Source: Flavobacteriaceae bacterium UBA4022 (GTDB lineage: Bacteria; Bacteroidota; Bacteroidia; Flavobacteriales; Flavobacteriaceae). From it: a stretch of 49,041 nucleotides of DNA. Where the stretch lies: assembly GCA_002384055.1 (NCBI GenBank), contig DGAU01000003.1, positions 72,344-121,384 on the forward strand. Reading direction: 5' to 3'. The notes beneath the pieces were generated by a model that was not told where the DNA came from, ran no database searches, and saw only the letters and a list, made by a program, of their open reading frames with translations. The position numbers and the translations under genes were made by a program. Positions 41,929 to 49,041 of this stretch are shown in pieces. Within the stretch, counting starts at the first letter, position 1. Each line of letters opens with the position of its first letter.

Positions 41929-43455
41929 CTAAGCCAGCGGTCGATGGGGTTTTTGCAGTAAGTCATTGACCGTTTTGACCGGATTAAATGTAGACAAGGG
42001 AACCGCAACAAAAACCGTGTGCCAATTTGCCATTGCCCCATTCCAAAGTCCCGGTAGTTCAAGTGCTTTGAGCGGTTTGCCTCGGTATGATTTTTCGCTA
42101 ATGAAGCCCATTTGCGGATCACGATAGGCCATCAGGTCAAATTTATCTCCGTTGAAGTCACGAAGGCCACACACCAAATCGACCGGATTGAAATGGGTGG
42201 CCTGCTGCAGAATGTCCCTTTGACGTGAGGATCCAGCATCAAATTGCGAGGCCTCCAAAATTTGCAATGTGGTTTTGTCTTGGTCATGACGCACCCAAAA
42301 TGGTCCTCCGCCCGGAGCGCCTGTATTGGCCACAACACCGCATACCCGGATAGGGCGATTCAAGAGATCTGTTAACTCTTTTGGCCTATTTGGCAAATTT
42401 TTAATGCCAAAGGTATTCCACAAAAAACCGTGAATCGCGTTGAGATCGACAGACTTCGGGGTCTTCTGGAGACCCCTTAAATAGTTAAATACAGTGTCTT
42501 GTATCTGCAGTAAATGACCTGCCAACACTTTCTTATAAAACGCCATTTCGGGGACCAAATCTTGGGCGATGACGTTATCGATGTTCTTGATGAAAACGAC
42601 ATCTGCATCGATATCATTCAAGTTCTCTATCAACGCTCCATGTCCCGATGGGCGAAAAAGCAGATGCCCTTCGTCGTCTCGAAAGGGGCGGTTTTCGCGT
42701 GTGACCGCCAAGGTTTGTGTCTTGGTCTTTTGAAAAGAATAGCTGATCTGTGTATTACTTTTGTTCGCCCGTTTGAGGCGCGTCTTGATCCGATCAAATT
42801 CGGTCTTAAACAACGTCAAATGATGTTCTGAAAATGTAAAATGCACCTGTAGATCCTGTCCTGTAGCCGCATAATAGGCTGCTTCATAGAGCTGTTCCTC
42901 AAAGGCGGTTGTGGCGTATTTCTTGTATTTGTGAAAAGGAATAAGCCCTTTGGGTAACGCACCATAATTGAGGCCATTGTCCAAGAGTAATACTTCGACC
43001 ATACAATAAAACCGGTGTCCTTTGGACCAGGTTTTAAAATCTGGGAACACCCCACGGATATGGCTTCTAATAGCATTAGTAAAAGGAAAATCAGCCAGTC
43101 CTTTGAAAAAAATTTGAACATCTTGATGGTCGGGATGGCTGAAGTAGTCTTTTAGGGTCGTTTGATCTGGATCATAATCCGTCAAGAAATCAAACAAAAA
43201 TTGAAACATCCTGGAGGCTGCTCCTGATGCCGGCACAAACTTGACGCACTCGAGGCCAAGAATTTTTTGATCAAAATAGGATGCCAATAGGTTTTGCTGC
43301 TCTTGATCGAATCCCTGTATGCCATCTCCTAAGGTTGCTGCACGTAGGATATTGAGCGCAGGATAGCCCTCCTCTATGGTTATCATGTCCTGCAATACTT
43401 GCTCGGGGGTCTTGCCTAATTTTTCAATTTGGTCGCGATCTTGTGAAGAGAACAT
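41929..43455 (-). CDS. DUF4301 family protein (unknown)
   Basis: 508 aa from the ATG at 43455, which is 2 nt after the kinase stop; the frame reaches back five more codons to a TTG at 43470. The conserved VKFVPASGAASRMFQFLFDF segment (about residue 76) recalls the phosphate-binding loop of nucleotidyltransferases, and LLFRPSGHGALIENLND and GLRDFNGDKFDLMAYRDP follow. DUF4301 is a Bacteroidetes family without a known activity. Co-directional with pnuC and the kinase, and it ends about 105 nt before the riboswitch promoter. Confidence 0.78.
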   Translation of the reverse strand: MFSSQDRDQIEKLGKTPEQVLQDMITIEEGYPALNILRAATLGDGIQGFDQEQQNLLASYFDQKILGLECVKFVPASGAASRMFQFLFDFLTDYDPDQTTLKDYFSHPDHQDVQIFFKGLADFPFTNAIRSHIRGVFPDFKTWSKGHRFYCMVEVLLLDNGLNYGALPKGLIPFHKYKKYATTAFEEQLYEAAYYAATGQDLQVHFTFSEHHLTLFKTEFDRIKTRLKRANKSNTQISYSFQKTKTQTLAVTRENRPFRDDEGHLLFRPSGHGALIENLNDIDADVVFIKNIDNVIAQDLVPEMAFYKKVLAGHLLQIQDTVFNYLRGLQKTPKSVDLNAIHGFLWNTFGIKNLPNRPKELTDLLNRPIRVCGVVANTGAPGGGPFWVRHDQDKTTLQILEASQFDAGSSRQRDILQQATHFNPVDLVCGLRDFNGDKFDLMAYRDPQMGFISEKSYRGKPLKALELPGLWNGAMANWHTVFVAVPLSTFNPVKTVNDLLQKPHRPLA

Positions 43456-43457
43456 CT

Positions 43458-43991
43458 TTATTGAGGCCAATGGGTGTCGATATAATTAGTTGCTGCGGCA
43501 AATCGGGCCTTTTCATCTCCACGAAGCACCATATAAGTTAAGTCGCGGATCTTTAGGGCTTGCTCAAAGATATGAAATAAGGCTTCGCGTTCCAAAGGCC
43601 GATCGCGCAAATCGTCCGCAACCCAAGGCACATCTGGCGCCGTCAGAAAATAGAACGTACCAGAGTCTTGTTGGCACAAAGACTTGAGCGTTGTAGGCCA
43701 TTTTGCTTCATAATAATAGTCAAAATAGACAGCCAACTGCAAGATGTCGGTGTCACAAAAGACAAATTGGTTGGCCTGATCCAAAGCGTCCCGTTCTTGG
43801 GTCAATTGACCCATAATAAGTGGCTCGATATCAGATTCCGTAACCGCCTTGGATTGACGATCCCATTTGTCTTGGGAATAGGTCCTTAAGAATTCAGGAA
43901 CCATAGGCGCCTGGTAATGTGATGCCAGGGCAACAGCCAAAGTTGATTTACCCGTACACTCAGGGCCAAACAATACAATTTTAGTAGGCAT
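43458..43991 (-). CDS. NadR-type P-loop kinase (nicotinamide riboside or other vitamin kinase)
   Basis: 177 aa, the kinase half of NadR without the adenylyltransferase or helix-turn-helix part. Walker A is GPECTGKST (about residue 9); FCDTDILQLAVYFDYYY corresponds to Walker B and the ligand side; LID residues are DDLRDRP. NadR-type kinases phosphorylate nicotinamide riboside, which traps it after PnuC uptake. Given the nearby TPP riboswitch, a thiamine kinase role is an open alternative. It overlaps the pnuC 3' end by 11 nt and precedes the DUF4301 gene. Confidence 0.83.
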   Translation of the reverse strand: MPTKIVLFGPECTGKSTLAVALASHYQAPMVPEFLRTYSQDKWDRQSKAVTESDIEPLIMGQLTQERDALDQANQFVFCDTDILQLAVYFDYYYEAKWPTTLKSLCQQDSGTFYFLTAPDVPWVADDLRDRPLEREALFHIFEQALKIRDLTYMVLRGDEKARFAAATNYIDTHWPQ

Positions 43992-44625
43992 CAGCGTTAT
44001 ATTGTTTGGTCCATGAACGATACCCTTGAATGGCCAATACAGTGAAAATCAAATATTGAAGCGATAACATCCCCAAGCCGCGGTAGGCGTATAAAGGCAC
44101 TGTAATGATGTTGGCAATGATCCAAAGCGTCCAATTCTCTACCTTTTTCTGGGCCATATACCACATTGCAGTAAAGAAAATTCCCGAAGTTACGACGTCG
44201 ATATAATTGACCCATTCCATATTTTGATCAAATCCGCGGTAGACCAGATAGGTCACCAACATAGTCAACAGACACATCACTAGGCCAATCCAGCGCTCTT
44301 TGGTATTTGTTTTGGTGATGGGTAACGGCACCGAATCGTTTGATTTTCGTGACCAATTCCACCAGCCGTAGAGGCTCATTAGACTGTAATAGGCATTCAT
44401 CATCATGTCCCCAAAATACCCAGCGACATAAAGCAGGTATACGGTAATAATCGTAGCGACAAGTCCCGTTGGATAAACTGCAATATGTGCTTTTTTGGCG
44501 TACCATACACTGACCACCCCAAACACAAAAGCGACAGCTTCCAAGGCAATGAATTGGTTAGGCACCTGTTGGTAAGCCCCCAGAAAAAATGAAAAAAATG
44601 CCTCTATGGTTTCCATTGATGCCAT
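43981..44625 (-). CDS. pnuC: PnuC-family vitamin transporter
   Basis: 214 aa with seven hydrophobic segments. AVYPTGLVATIITVYLLYVAG, MNAYYSLMSLYGWWNW and NWTLWIIANIITVPLYAYRGL are typical of the PnuC/PnuT family, whose members take up nicotinamide riboside, thiamine or riboflavin by facilitated diffusion, with a kinase trapping the product. The family pattern does not decide the ligand. First gene of pnuC-kinase-DUF4301, with TATCTTCG (one mismatch to -7) in the short gap after pcrB. The tandem start (44625 or 44616) is undecided. Confidence 0.87.
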   Translation of the reverse strand: MASMETIEAFFSFFLGAYQQVPNQFIALEAVAFVFGVVSVWYAKKAHIAVYPTGLVATIITVYLLYVAGYFGDMMMNAYYSLMSLYGWWNWSRKSNDSVPLPITKTNTKERWIGLVMCLLTMLVTYLVYRGFDQNMEWVNYIDVVTSGIFFTAMWYMAQKKVENWTLWIIANIITVPLYAYRGLGMLSLQYLIFTVLAIQGYRSWTKQYNADAY

Positions 44626-44689
44626 TAATGATTTAAGCTGTATTTATTGTTTGCCGCGAAAGCCTTATCTCTCAGGCGAAGATAACATT

Positions 44690-44721
44690 TTCAATAAAAA
44701 CAAGCGGCTCTCTAGGGCCGC
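44690..44721 (-). terminator. Rho-independent terminator of the PPTase-pcrB unit
   Basis: On the minus strand GCGGC (44721-44717) pairs with GCCGC (44708-44704) across an 8-nt loop that contains the pcrB stop codon, followed by TTGTTTTTATT. The terminator therefore begins inside the coding end. Confidence 0.6.
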
Positions 44722-45422
44722 ATCATGTCTTCAAAAACAGTCCCCATGACCACCATATCTGCTCCGGCGGCATAGGCCTGCTGTGCTTGCGCGTCAGATC
44801 GCATGCCGCCACCAACAATAAGGGGGATGTTTACGGCGTCTTTGACCGATTGAATCACATTGCTAGGAACGGGCTTCAAAGCCCCACTTCCGGCTTCCAG
44901 ATAGATGCATTGGGCGCCCATGAACATGCCGGCCAGTGCCCGATCGACAATAGCTGACACGGGAGTTGTTGGCATGGGTTGCGTCTGGCTCACGCGTGCC
45001 ACCGCTGATTGATGACCACCATCCAAGAGCAAATAAGCCGTCGAAATGACTTCCAATCCGCTTTTCTGGACAAAAGGAGCGGCTTTGGCTTGCTGGCCAA
45101 TTAAATACTCAGGATTATTGCCTGAGAGCAGCGATAAGAATAATAGAGCATCAGCCTCGGGGGTCACTTGGGTATAGTCCCCCGGAAATAACCATACCGG
45201 TTTATCTGTTCCCTGCTTAACGGCCATGACTAAATCCTGGGTCACATCCGCGGGTACTGTACTCCCGCCAACAAAAATATGAGTCGTCTGATGCGGCAAG
45301 CGCTCGAGTATCCGAAGAACCATATGAGGCAGGGTCTTTTCAGGATCCAACAAAACTGCCAAGCATTTTTTGTGTTGACTGAATTGTGCCCGCCAGGCGG
45401 AATATTGTGGGCCTGAGGTCAT
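44712..45422 (-). CDS. Geranylgeranylglyceryl-phosphate synthase family protein (PcrB-like)
   Basis: 236 aa TIM-barrel. AVLLDPEKTLP at the first strand, IFVGGSTVP, LLLDGG, IYLEAGSGALKPVP and VGGGMRSDAQAQQAYAAGADMVVMG match the GGGPS/PcrB prenyltransferases, which join a polyprenyl group to glycerol 1-phosphate as in archaeal membrane lipids. Flavobacterial enzymes of this type fall in the group II GGGPS. The start overlaps the PPTase gene by 4 nt, so the two are one unit. Chain length and lipid end product are unknown. Confidence 0.9.
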   Translation of the reverse strand: MTSGPQYSAWRAQFSQHKKCLAVLLDPEKTLPHMVLRILERLPHQTTHIFVGGSTVPADVTQDLVMAVKQGTDKPVWLFPGDYTQVTPEADALLFLSLLSGNNPEYLIGQQAKAAPFVQKSGLEVISTAYLLLDGGHQSAVARVSQTQPMPTTPVSAIVDRALAGMFMGAQCIYLEAGSGALKPVPSNVIQSVKDAVNIPLIVGGGMRSDAQAQQAYAAGADMVVMGTVFEDMMRP

Positions 45423-46057
45423 GACTGATGCACTTCTCTAGTATAACCGCAGGTATAGCCTTCAAAGTCATCGAACCTCAGTTCAAAATGACGGGTTATT
45501 CCTTGATGCGCTACGCGTCCCAATGCGTGCTCTTTTGACTCCGAAAACGCCGCTACGACCATTTGATTGAGAAAACTCAATCCTGGTTCACTAACCAGCT
45601 TGTACATGCTTTCTTTGGCGGTCCAAATTTTGGTCAGGTGCGCTACATCATGTTCTTTGTCTGGTCCGATTTGGTGCTCGCCCTCGAGGGCAAATTTATG
45701 GGCGATTCTTTGAATTTTAGTGCGTTGTGCCTCAATGTCGATCCCCACTGGAAAGCCGCTCAAAATGATGCCGGAAAAACCATGGGCATGGGTGATCGAG
45801 ATGAAACGACCATCCTGGAGATGCGGCTTGCCCAAATCGTCATAATACAAATCGCTATCGGCATAGCCGGCAGCCTTCATGGCCCAACGAATACTCAAAA
45901 ATCCACACTGATGCGCCATGCTTTTCATGTTGGCCAAGCGACCCTCACTATAAGGCGAAAGGGTCATTGTGTTTTTTAAGATATCCAGCGATTCCTCGAT
46001 CTTCCAAATATAAATTTGGGTGTCGGGCCAGGGCGTTATAGTTTTAAAAAGAGGCAT
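45419..46057 (-). CDS. 4'-phosphopantetheinyl transferase superfamily protein
   Basis: 212 aa, Sfp-type length. The magnesium/CoA motifs are VGIDIE (about residue 104) and KIWTAKESMYKL (about residue 143), with ISITHAHG (about residue 86) before them. It transfers the phosphopantetheine arm of CoA to a carrier-protein serine. No polyketide or NRPS gene is in the window, so the target may be the fatty-acid carrier protein. It overlaps the GGGPS gene by 4 nt. Confidence 0.9.
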   Translation of the reverse strand: MPLFKTITPWPDTQIYIWKIEESLDILKNTMTLSPYSEGRLANMKSMAHQCGFLSIRWAMKAAGYADSDLYYDDLGKPHLQDGRFISITHAHGFSGIILSGFPVGIDIEAQRTKIQRIAHKFALEGEHQIGPDKEHDVAHLTKIWTAKESMYKLVSEPGLSFLNQMVVAAFSESKEHALGRVAHQGITRHFELRFDDFEGYTCGYTREVHQS

Positions 46058-46077
46058 TTAAATTGAAAGATGTTCCG

Positions 46078-46085
46078 TATTTTTG
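46078..46085 (+). promoter_or_regulatory. -7 box TATTTTTG before ahcY
   Basis: TATTTTTG fits TAnnTTTG and lies 41 nt before the ahcY ATG. A TTG is 12 nt upstream, closer than the normal -33 spacing. Confidence 0.4.
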
Positions 46086-46126
46086 TCGGCAATTAGAACC
46101 TTTGCATCACCTTCAAATATAGTAAT

Positions 46127-47443
46127 ATGTCTACGAAAACGACGACTTACACACCGTATAAAGTAAAAGATCTTTCCTTGGCTTCCTGGGGACGAAAAGA
46201 AATAGAATTGGCCGAAGCAGAAATGCCTGGTCTTATGGCCCTGCGCGCCGAATATAAGGACATCCAGCCTCTTGCTGGAGCACGTATTGCAGGTTGTTTG
46301 CATATGACCATTCAAACGGCTGTACTGATTGAAACACTTCAGGCGTTAGGTGCCGAAGTGACTTGGAGCTCGTGCAATATCTTTTCTACTCAAGACCAAG
46401 CCGCAGCGGCTATTGCTGATGCCGGGACGGCTGTTTATGCTTGGAAGGGCCTTAACGAAGAAGAATTTGACTGGTGTATCGAACAAACCTTGTTTTTTGG
46501 TCCAGACCGTCAGCCCTTGAATATGATCTTGGACGATGGTGGCGACTTGACCAATATGGTGTTGGATCGTTACCCAGAACTCGTAAGCGGGATCAAAGGA
46601 TTGAGTGAAGAAACCACCACTGGCGTACACCGCCTATATGAACGTATGGAAAAAGGCACCTTGCCTATGCCGGCGATTAATGTCAATGACAGTGTGACCA
46701 AATCTAAATTCGACAACAAGTACGGCTGTAAAGAAAGCGCCGTTGACGCCGTGCGCCGTGCCACCGACATTATGTTGGCGGGTAAACGCGTCGTGGTCTG
46801 TGGTTATGGAGATGTCGGAAAAGGAACGGCTGCATCATTTAAAGGGGCCGGTTCTATCGTCACCGTGACAGAAATCGATCCTATATGTGCCCTGCAAGCC
46901 GCTATGGACGGTTTTGAAGTAAAACGTTTAGAGACCATCTTACCACAAGCCGATATTGTTGTGACCGCAACAGGCAACAAGGATATCGTCAGAGGGGCTC
47001 ATTTCGAAATGATGAAAGACAAAACCATCGTTTGTAATATTGGGCATTTTGACAATGAAATTGATGTCGCTTGGCTCAACACCAATAGCGATGGGTCCAA
47101 AGTTGAGATCAAACCTCAAGTGGACAAGTACACCATAAACGGTAAAGACATTATCTTGCTGGCTGAAGGCCGCTTGGTTAACTTGGGTTGTGCAACAGGC
47201 CACCCGAGTTTTGTGATGAGTAACTCGTTTACCAACCAAACGCTAGCCCAAATCGAATTATGGTTGCACAGCGCCAAATACCAAAATGAAGTTTATATGT
47301 TGCCGAAGCATTTGGATGAGAAAGTCGCTCATCTCCACCTGGCCAAAATCGGCGTGGAGTTGACCCAGCTCAACAAAGAACAAGCAGCCTATATTGGCGT
47401 AACGACCGACGGCCCGTTCAAGCCTGAGTACTACCGTTACTAA
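46127..47443 (+). CDS. ahcY: S-adenosylhomocysteinase
   Basis: 438 aa. NAD-binding CGYGDVGKGTAASFKGAG (about residue 224), the substrate segment GCLHMTIQTAVLIETL, the HPSFVMSNSF motif and the C-terminal KPEYYRY are all intact. It hydrolyses S-adenosylhomocysteine to adenosine and homocysteine, which relieves inhibition of methyltransferases. A single-gene unit with its own -7 box and a strong terminator. Confidence 0.98.
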   Translation: MSTKTTTYTPYKVKDLSLASWGRKEIELAEAEMPGLMALRAEYKDIQPLAGARIAGCLHMTIQTAVLIETLQALGAEVTWSSCNIFSTQDQAAAAIADAGTAVYAWKGLNEEEFDWCIEQTLFFGPDRQPLNMILDDGGDLTNMVLDRYPELVSGIKGLSEETTTGVHRLYERMEKGTLPMPAINVNDSVTKSKFDNKYGCKESAVDAVRRATDIMLAGKRVVVCGYGDVGKGTAASFKGAGSIVTVTEIDPICALQAAMDGFEVKRLETILPQADIVVTATGNKDIVRGAHFEMMKDKTIVCNIGHFDNEIDVAWLNTNSDGSKVEIKPQVDKYTINGKDIILLAEGRLVNLGCATGHPSFVMSNSFTNQTLAQIELWLHSAKYQNEVYMLPKHLDEKVAHLHLAKIGVELTQLNKEQAAYIGVTTDGPFKPEYYRY

Positions 47444-47462
47444 TTAGCCGCTTATCTCATGT

Positions 47463-47496
47463 AAATGCCCTCTGTGAACAGAGGGCATTTTTTTTA
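47463..47496 (+). terminator. Strong Rho-independent terminator of ahcY
   Basis: A 12-bp perfect stem (47463-47474 with 47479-47490) with a TGAA tetraloop is followed by a run of Ts to 47495. Confidence 0.92.
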
Positions 47497-47532
47497 TAAC
47501 ATACCGCCCGGCGGAGACATTGACCCATGCAC

Positions 47533-47567
47533 AAAAAAAAACCTCATCTAACGATGAGGTTTTTTTT
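47533..47567. terminator. Bidirectional terminator between ahcY and rpmA
   Basis: ACCTCAT (47541-47547) pairs with ATGAGGT (47554-47560) around a 6-nt loop, flanked by an A-run on the left and a T-run on the right, so it ends transcripts on both strands. It most likely terminates the rplU-rpmA operon on the minus strand. Confidence 0.85.
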
Positions 47568-47586
47568 AAAACATAATATTTAGAGA

Positions 47587-47850
47587 TTAGGCGTCGCCTA
47601 AAGGCACGATGGAAACAAATGATTTCCCCCCTCTTTTCTTTTGAAATTTTACGGTACCATCTACACGTGCATGCAACGTGTGATCTTTACCTAAGTACAC
47701 GTTGTCACCTGGGTGATGTTGTGTGCCGCGTTGTCTTACGATGATATTTCCTGCGATAGCCGCTTGACCACCAAAAATCTTCACGCCTAGACGTTTCGAT
47801 TCTGATTCACGACCGTTTTTTGAACTACCAACTCCTTTTTTGTGAGCCAT
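47587..47850 (-). CDS. rpmA: 50S ribosomal protein L27
   Basis: 87 aa, full length. MAHKKGVGSSKNGRESESKRLGVK and GGQAAIAGNIIVRQRGTQHHPGDNVYLGKDHTLHA are the L27 signature. L27 sits near the peptidyl-transferase centre. It lies 20 nt after rplU and before the bidirectional terminator. No N-terminal extension is present. Confidence 0.98.
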   Translation of the reverse strand: MAHKKGVGSSKNGRESESKRLGVKIFGGQAAIAGNIIVRQRGTQHHPGDNVYLGKDHTLHARVDGTVKFQKKRGGKSFVSIVPLGDA

Positions 47851-47870
47851 TTTCTTTCGGTTTTAAGTGG

Positions 47871-48404
47871 TTATACGTTTTCGATTGCAGTGATTAAATC
47901 ACCTTTTTTCATCGCTGAGATTCCTGAGATCCCTTTGGCTTTTGCCACTTCTTTGAGTTGGGCTACAGTCATCGATGAATAATCTTCTGTTGCTTTGTCT
48001 GCTGCCTTAGGGGCTTCAGCTTTGGCTACCTTTTGCACAGCTGCTTCTGCCTTTGGCGCTGCTGCTTTAGCTGGAGCGGCCTTCTTGGCGCCACTGGCTA
48101 AAATATTTTCAATAAGAATTTCAGTAAGGTACTGACGGTGTCCGTTTTTCTTACGGTAACCTTTTCTTCTTTTTTTCTTGAAAACGATCACCTTATTTCC
48201 TTTTAGGTGTCTTAAGACTTGAGCTCCTACTTGAGCTCCGTCTATAGCCGGGGCGCCTAAGATTATATTATCCCCGTCACCAACAAGAAGCACACGATCA
48301 AAAGAAACTTTAGATCCTTCATCTTCTGGTAAACGGTGGACAAAAACCTTTTGGTCTTTTGCAACTTTGAATTGCTGCCCTGCTATCTCTACAATTGCGT
48401 ACAT
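47871..48404 (-). CDS. rplU: 50S ribosomal protein L21 with Rho-N/SAP-like C-terminal extension
   Basis: 177 aa; L21 itself is about 103 aa. The L21 core runs to about residue 103 (MYAIVEIAGQQFKVAKDQKV, KKKRRKGYRKKNGHRQ, TEILIENI). An Ala/Lys-rich linker (about 103-138) leads to a helical motif (about 141-177; SSMTVAQLKEVAKAKGISG, AMKKGDLITAI) that closely resembles the Rho-N/SAP-type nucleic-acid binding motif. The fused tail could contact rRNA or mRNA. A strong promoter lies 84-115 nt upstream. Co-transcribed with rpmA. Confidence 0.95.
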   Translation of the reverse strand: MYAIVEIAGQQFKVAKDQKVFVHRLPEDEGSKVSFDRVLLVGDGDNIILGAPAIDGAQVGAQVLRHLKGNKVIVFKKKRRKGYRKKNGHRQYLTEILIENILASGAKKAAPAKAAAPKAEAAVQKVAKAEAPKAADKATEDYSSMTVAQLKEVAKAKGISGISAMKKGDLITAIENV

Positions 48405-48487
48405 AGCGTATTATTTTGTTTATTATTTTAATTTAATTCTTGAACCTGAGCATGTGTCATTGACATCAAGTCGGATTTACAAGGGTG

Positions 48488-48519
48488 CAAATATAATTTT
48501 AATATTTAAAAGGAACAAA
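48488..48519 (-). promoter_or_regulatory. rplU promoter TTTG-N20-TATATTTG
   Basis: On the minus strand TTTG (48519-48516) is followed after 20 nt by TATATTTG (48495-48488), the best match to the Bacteroidetes promoter consensus in the window. The predicted start near 48481 gives a leader of about 77 nt before the rplU ATG. Confidence 0.75.
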
Positions 48520-48582
48520 GAGTTTGCAAAATATCTAAACCGACTCAAAGACAAGACGTTCAGACCCCTGCGAGAGAGCGGA

Positions 48583-49041
48583 TCAAACTTCGGGGGTTTT
48601 CTTAGCGCGCTGATTCGCCAAATAAACCCCAACAAAGACCACGACCGCAGAAAGACCCTGAATGAGACCAAAGCGCTCGCCATCTGCAAAGCCCCAAATG
48701 ACCGCGACCAAAGGCATGGTGTAGGTCACCGAAGAAGCGAATACAGGACTCGATATTTCGATCAATTTGTTGAACAAAATACTGGCCAGTGCGGTCCCAA
48801 ATAAAGCCAAAATAGCGATATAACCTACTGAGATTTGCATGGGTAACGAAGACCCTACTTGTTCAAAAAAATCAGTCCACCACAAAATCACCAAAGAGGG
48901 CACAAACAAACAGACGAAATTTCCTGTGGCAATGGCCAATGCGGGCAGGCCCTTTAAGTGGTGCTTGATGATATTGACATTAAGCGCGTAACCCATCGAG
49001 GCGATCAACACCAAAATACCAAAGGCGTGATTTTGGTCTGG
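48583..49041 (-). CDS. EamA/DMT-family transporter, C-terminal part (truncated by window end)
   Basis: At least 152 codons; the frame is open to the last base of the window, so the 5' part is missing. Five or so hydrophobic segments, with MGYALNVNIIKHHLKGLPALAIATGN and SSVTYTMPLVAVIWGFADGE, which is the second EamA repeat (the usual P-x-x-A-x-x-W-G-x-x-x-x-E pattern). Drug/metabolite transporter superfamily; substrate unknown. It precedes rplU on the same strand with 178 nt between them. Confidence 0.85.
   Translation of the reverse strand, partial: PDQNHAFGILVLIASMGYALNVNIIKHHLKGLPALAIATGNFVCLFVPSLVILWWTDFFEQVGSSLPMQISVGYIAILALFGTALASILFNKLIEISSPVFASSVTYTMPLVAVIWGFADGERFGLIQGLSAVVVFVGVYLANQRAKKTPEV

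Overview
The window is a gene-dense piece of chromosome from a member of the Bacteroidota, most likely a marine-type Flavobacteriia. The evidence is the flavobacterial families DUF4271, DUF4296, DUF3098, DUF3127 and DUF4301, two secreted proteins with type IX secretion (T9SS) C-terminal sorting domains, a TonB-dependent receptor, a bacterial geranylgeranylglyceryl-phosphate synthase homologue, and promoters of the Bacteroidetes TAnnTTTG type instead of E. coli-like -10/-35 boxes. No phage, IS element, CRISPR array, tRNA or rRNA was seen. Nearly everything looks like vertically inherited core genome.

Layout. 1-1293: translation genes (end of rpsP, rimM, trmN6). 1342-3371: glutaryl-CoA-type acyl-CoA dehydrogenase, a perfect terminator, and DUF3050. 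3377-6155 (-): mrp, nifU-type scaffold, ferredoxin reductase and ferredoxin in one operon. 6248-7944 (-): trmB, lysE and an alkyltransferase-like gene. 8021-10818: a glycosyltransferase running tail-to-tail into a PhoB/PhoR-type two-component system. 11189-14580: a T9SS cargo protein, then a tight LuxE-like / transglutaminase-like / DUF350-like unit. 14593-19514: tyrS, an SDR, and GT2-pyrC-DUF4296. 19659-25294: DUF4271, hemD, pckA, DUF423, saccharopine dehydrogenase family, zinc metallopeptidase. 25368-31735: leuS, then ftsX-DUF3098-uppP-truB-tag. 31725-36367 (-): a secreted arginine/agmatine-deiminase-fold protein, and flavin reductase-DUF3127-atoE. 36462-38821: an orphan histidine kinase with a zinc-ribbon membrane protein, then greA-HIT. 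38971-44625: a lipoprotein and the vitamin-uptake locus. 44712-49041: pcrB/GGGPS-PPTase, ahcY, rplU-rpmA and a partial EamA transporter.

The most notable region is about 39.4-44.6 kb. A TonB-dependent receptor is preceded by a clearly readable TPP riboswitch (about 41735-41810, minus strand). A perfect 9-bp hairpin then swallows the first two bases of the receptor start codon, which suggests translational control. Just upstream on the same strand lie a PnuC-family transporter, a NadR-type P-loop kinase and a DUF4301 protein. Together these suggest a thiamine (or nicotinamide riboside) import and phosphorylation locus.

Other points of interest are an L21 ribosomal protein with a fused Rho-N/SAP-like tail, an SSB-like acidic tip on a DUF3127 protein, an alkyltransferase-like protein with Ala in place of the active-site Cys, an Mrp protein lacking the usual CxxC, and five convergent gene pairs whose coding regions overlap. 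All assignments come from reading the sequence; no database search was run.
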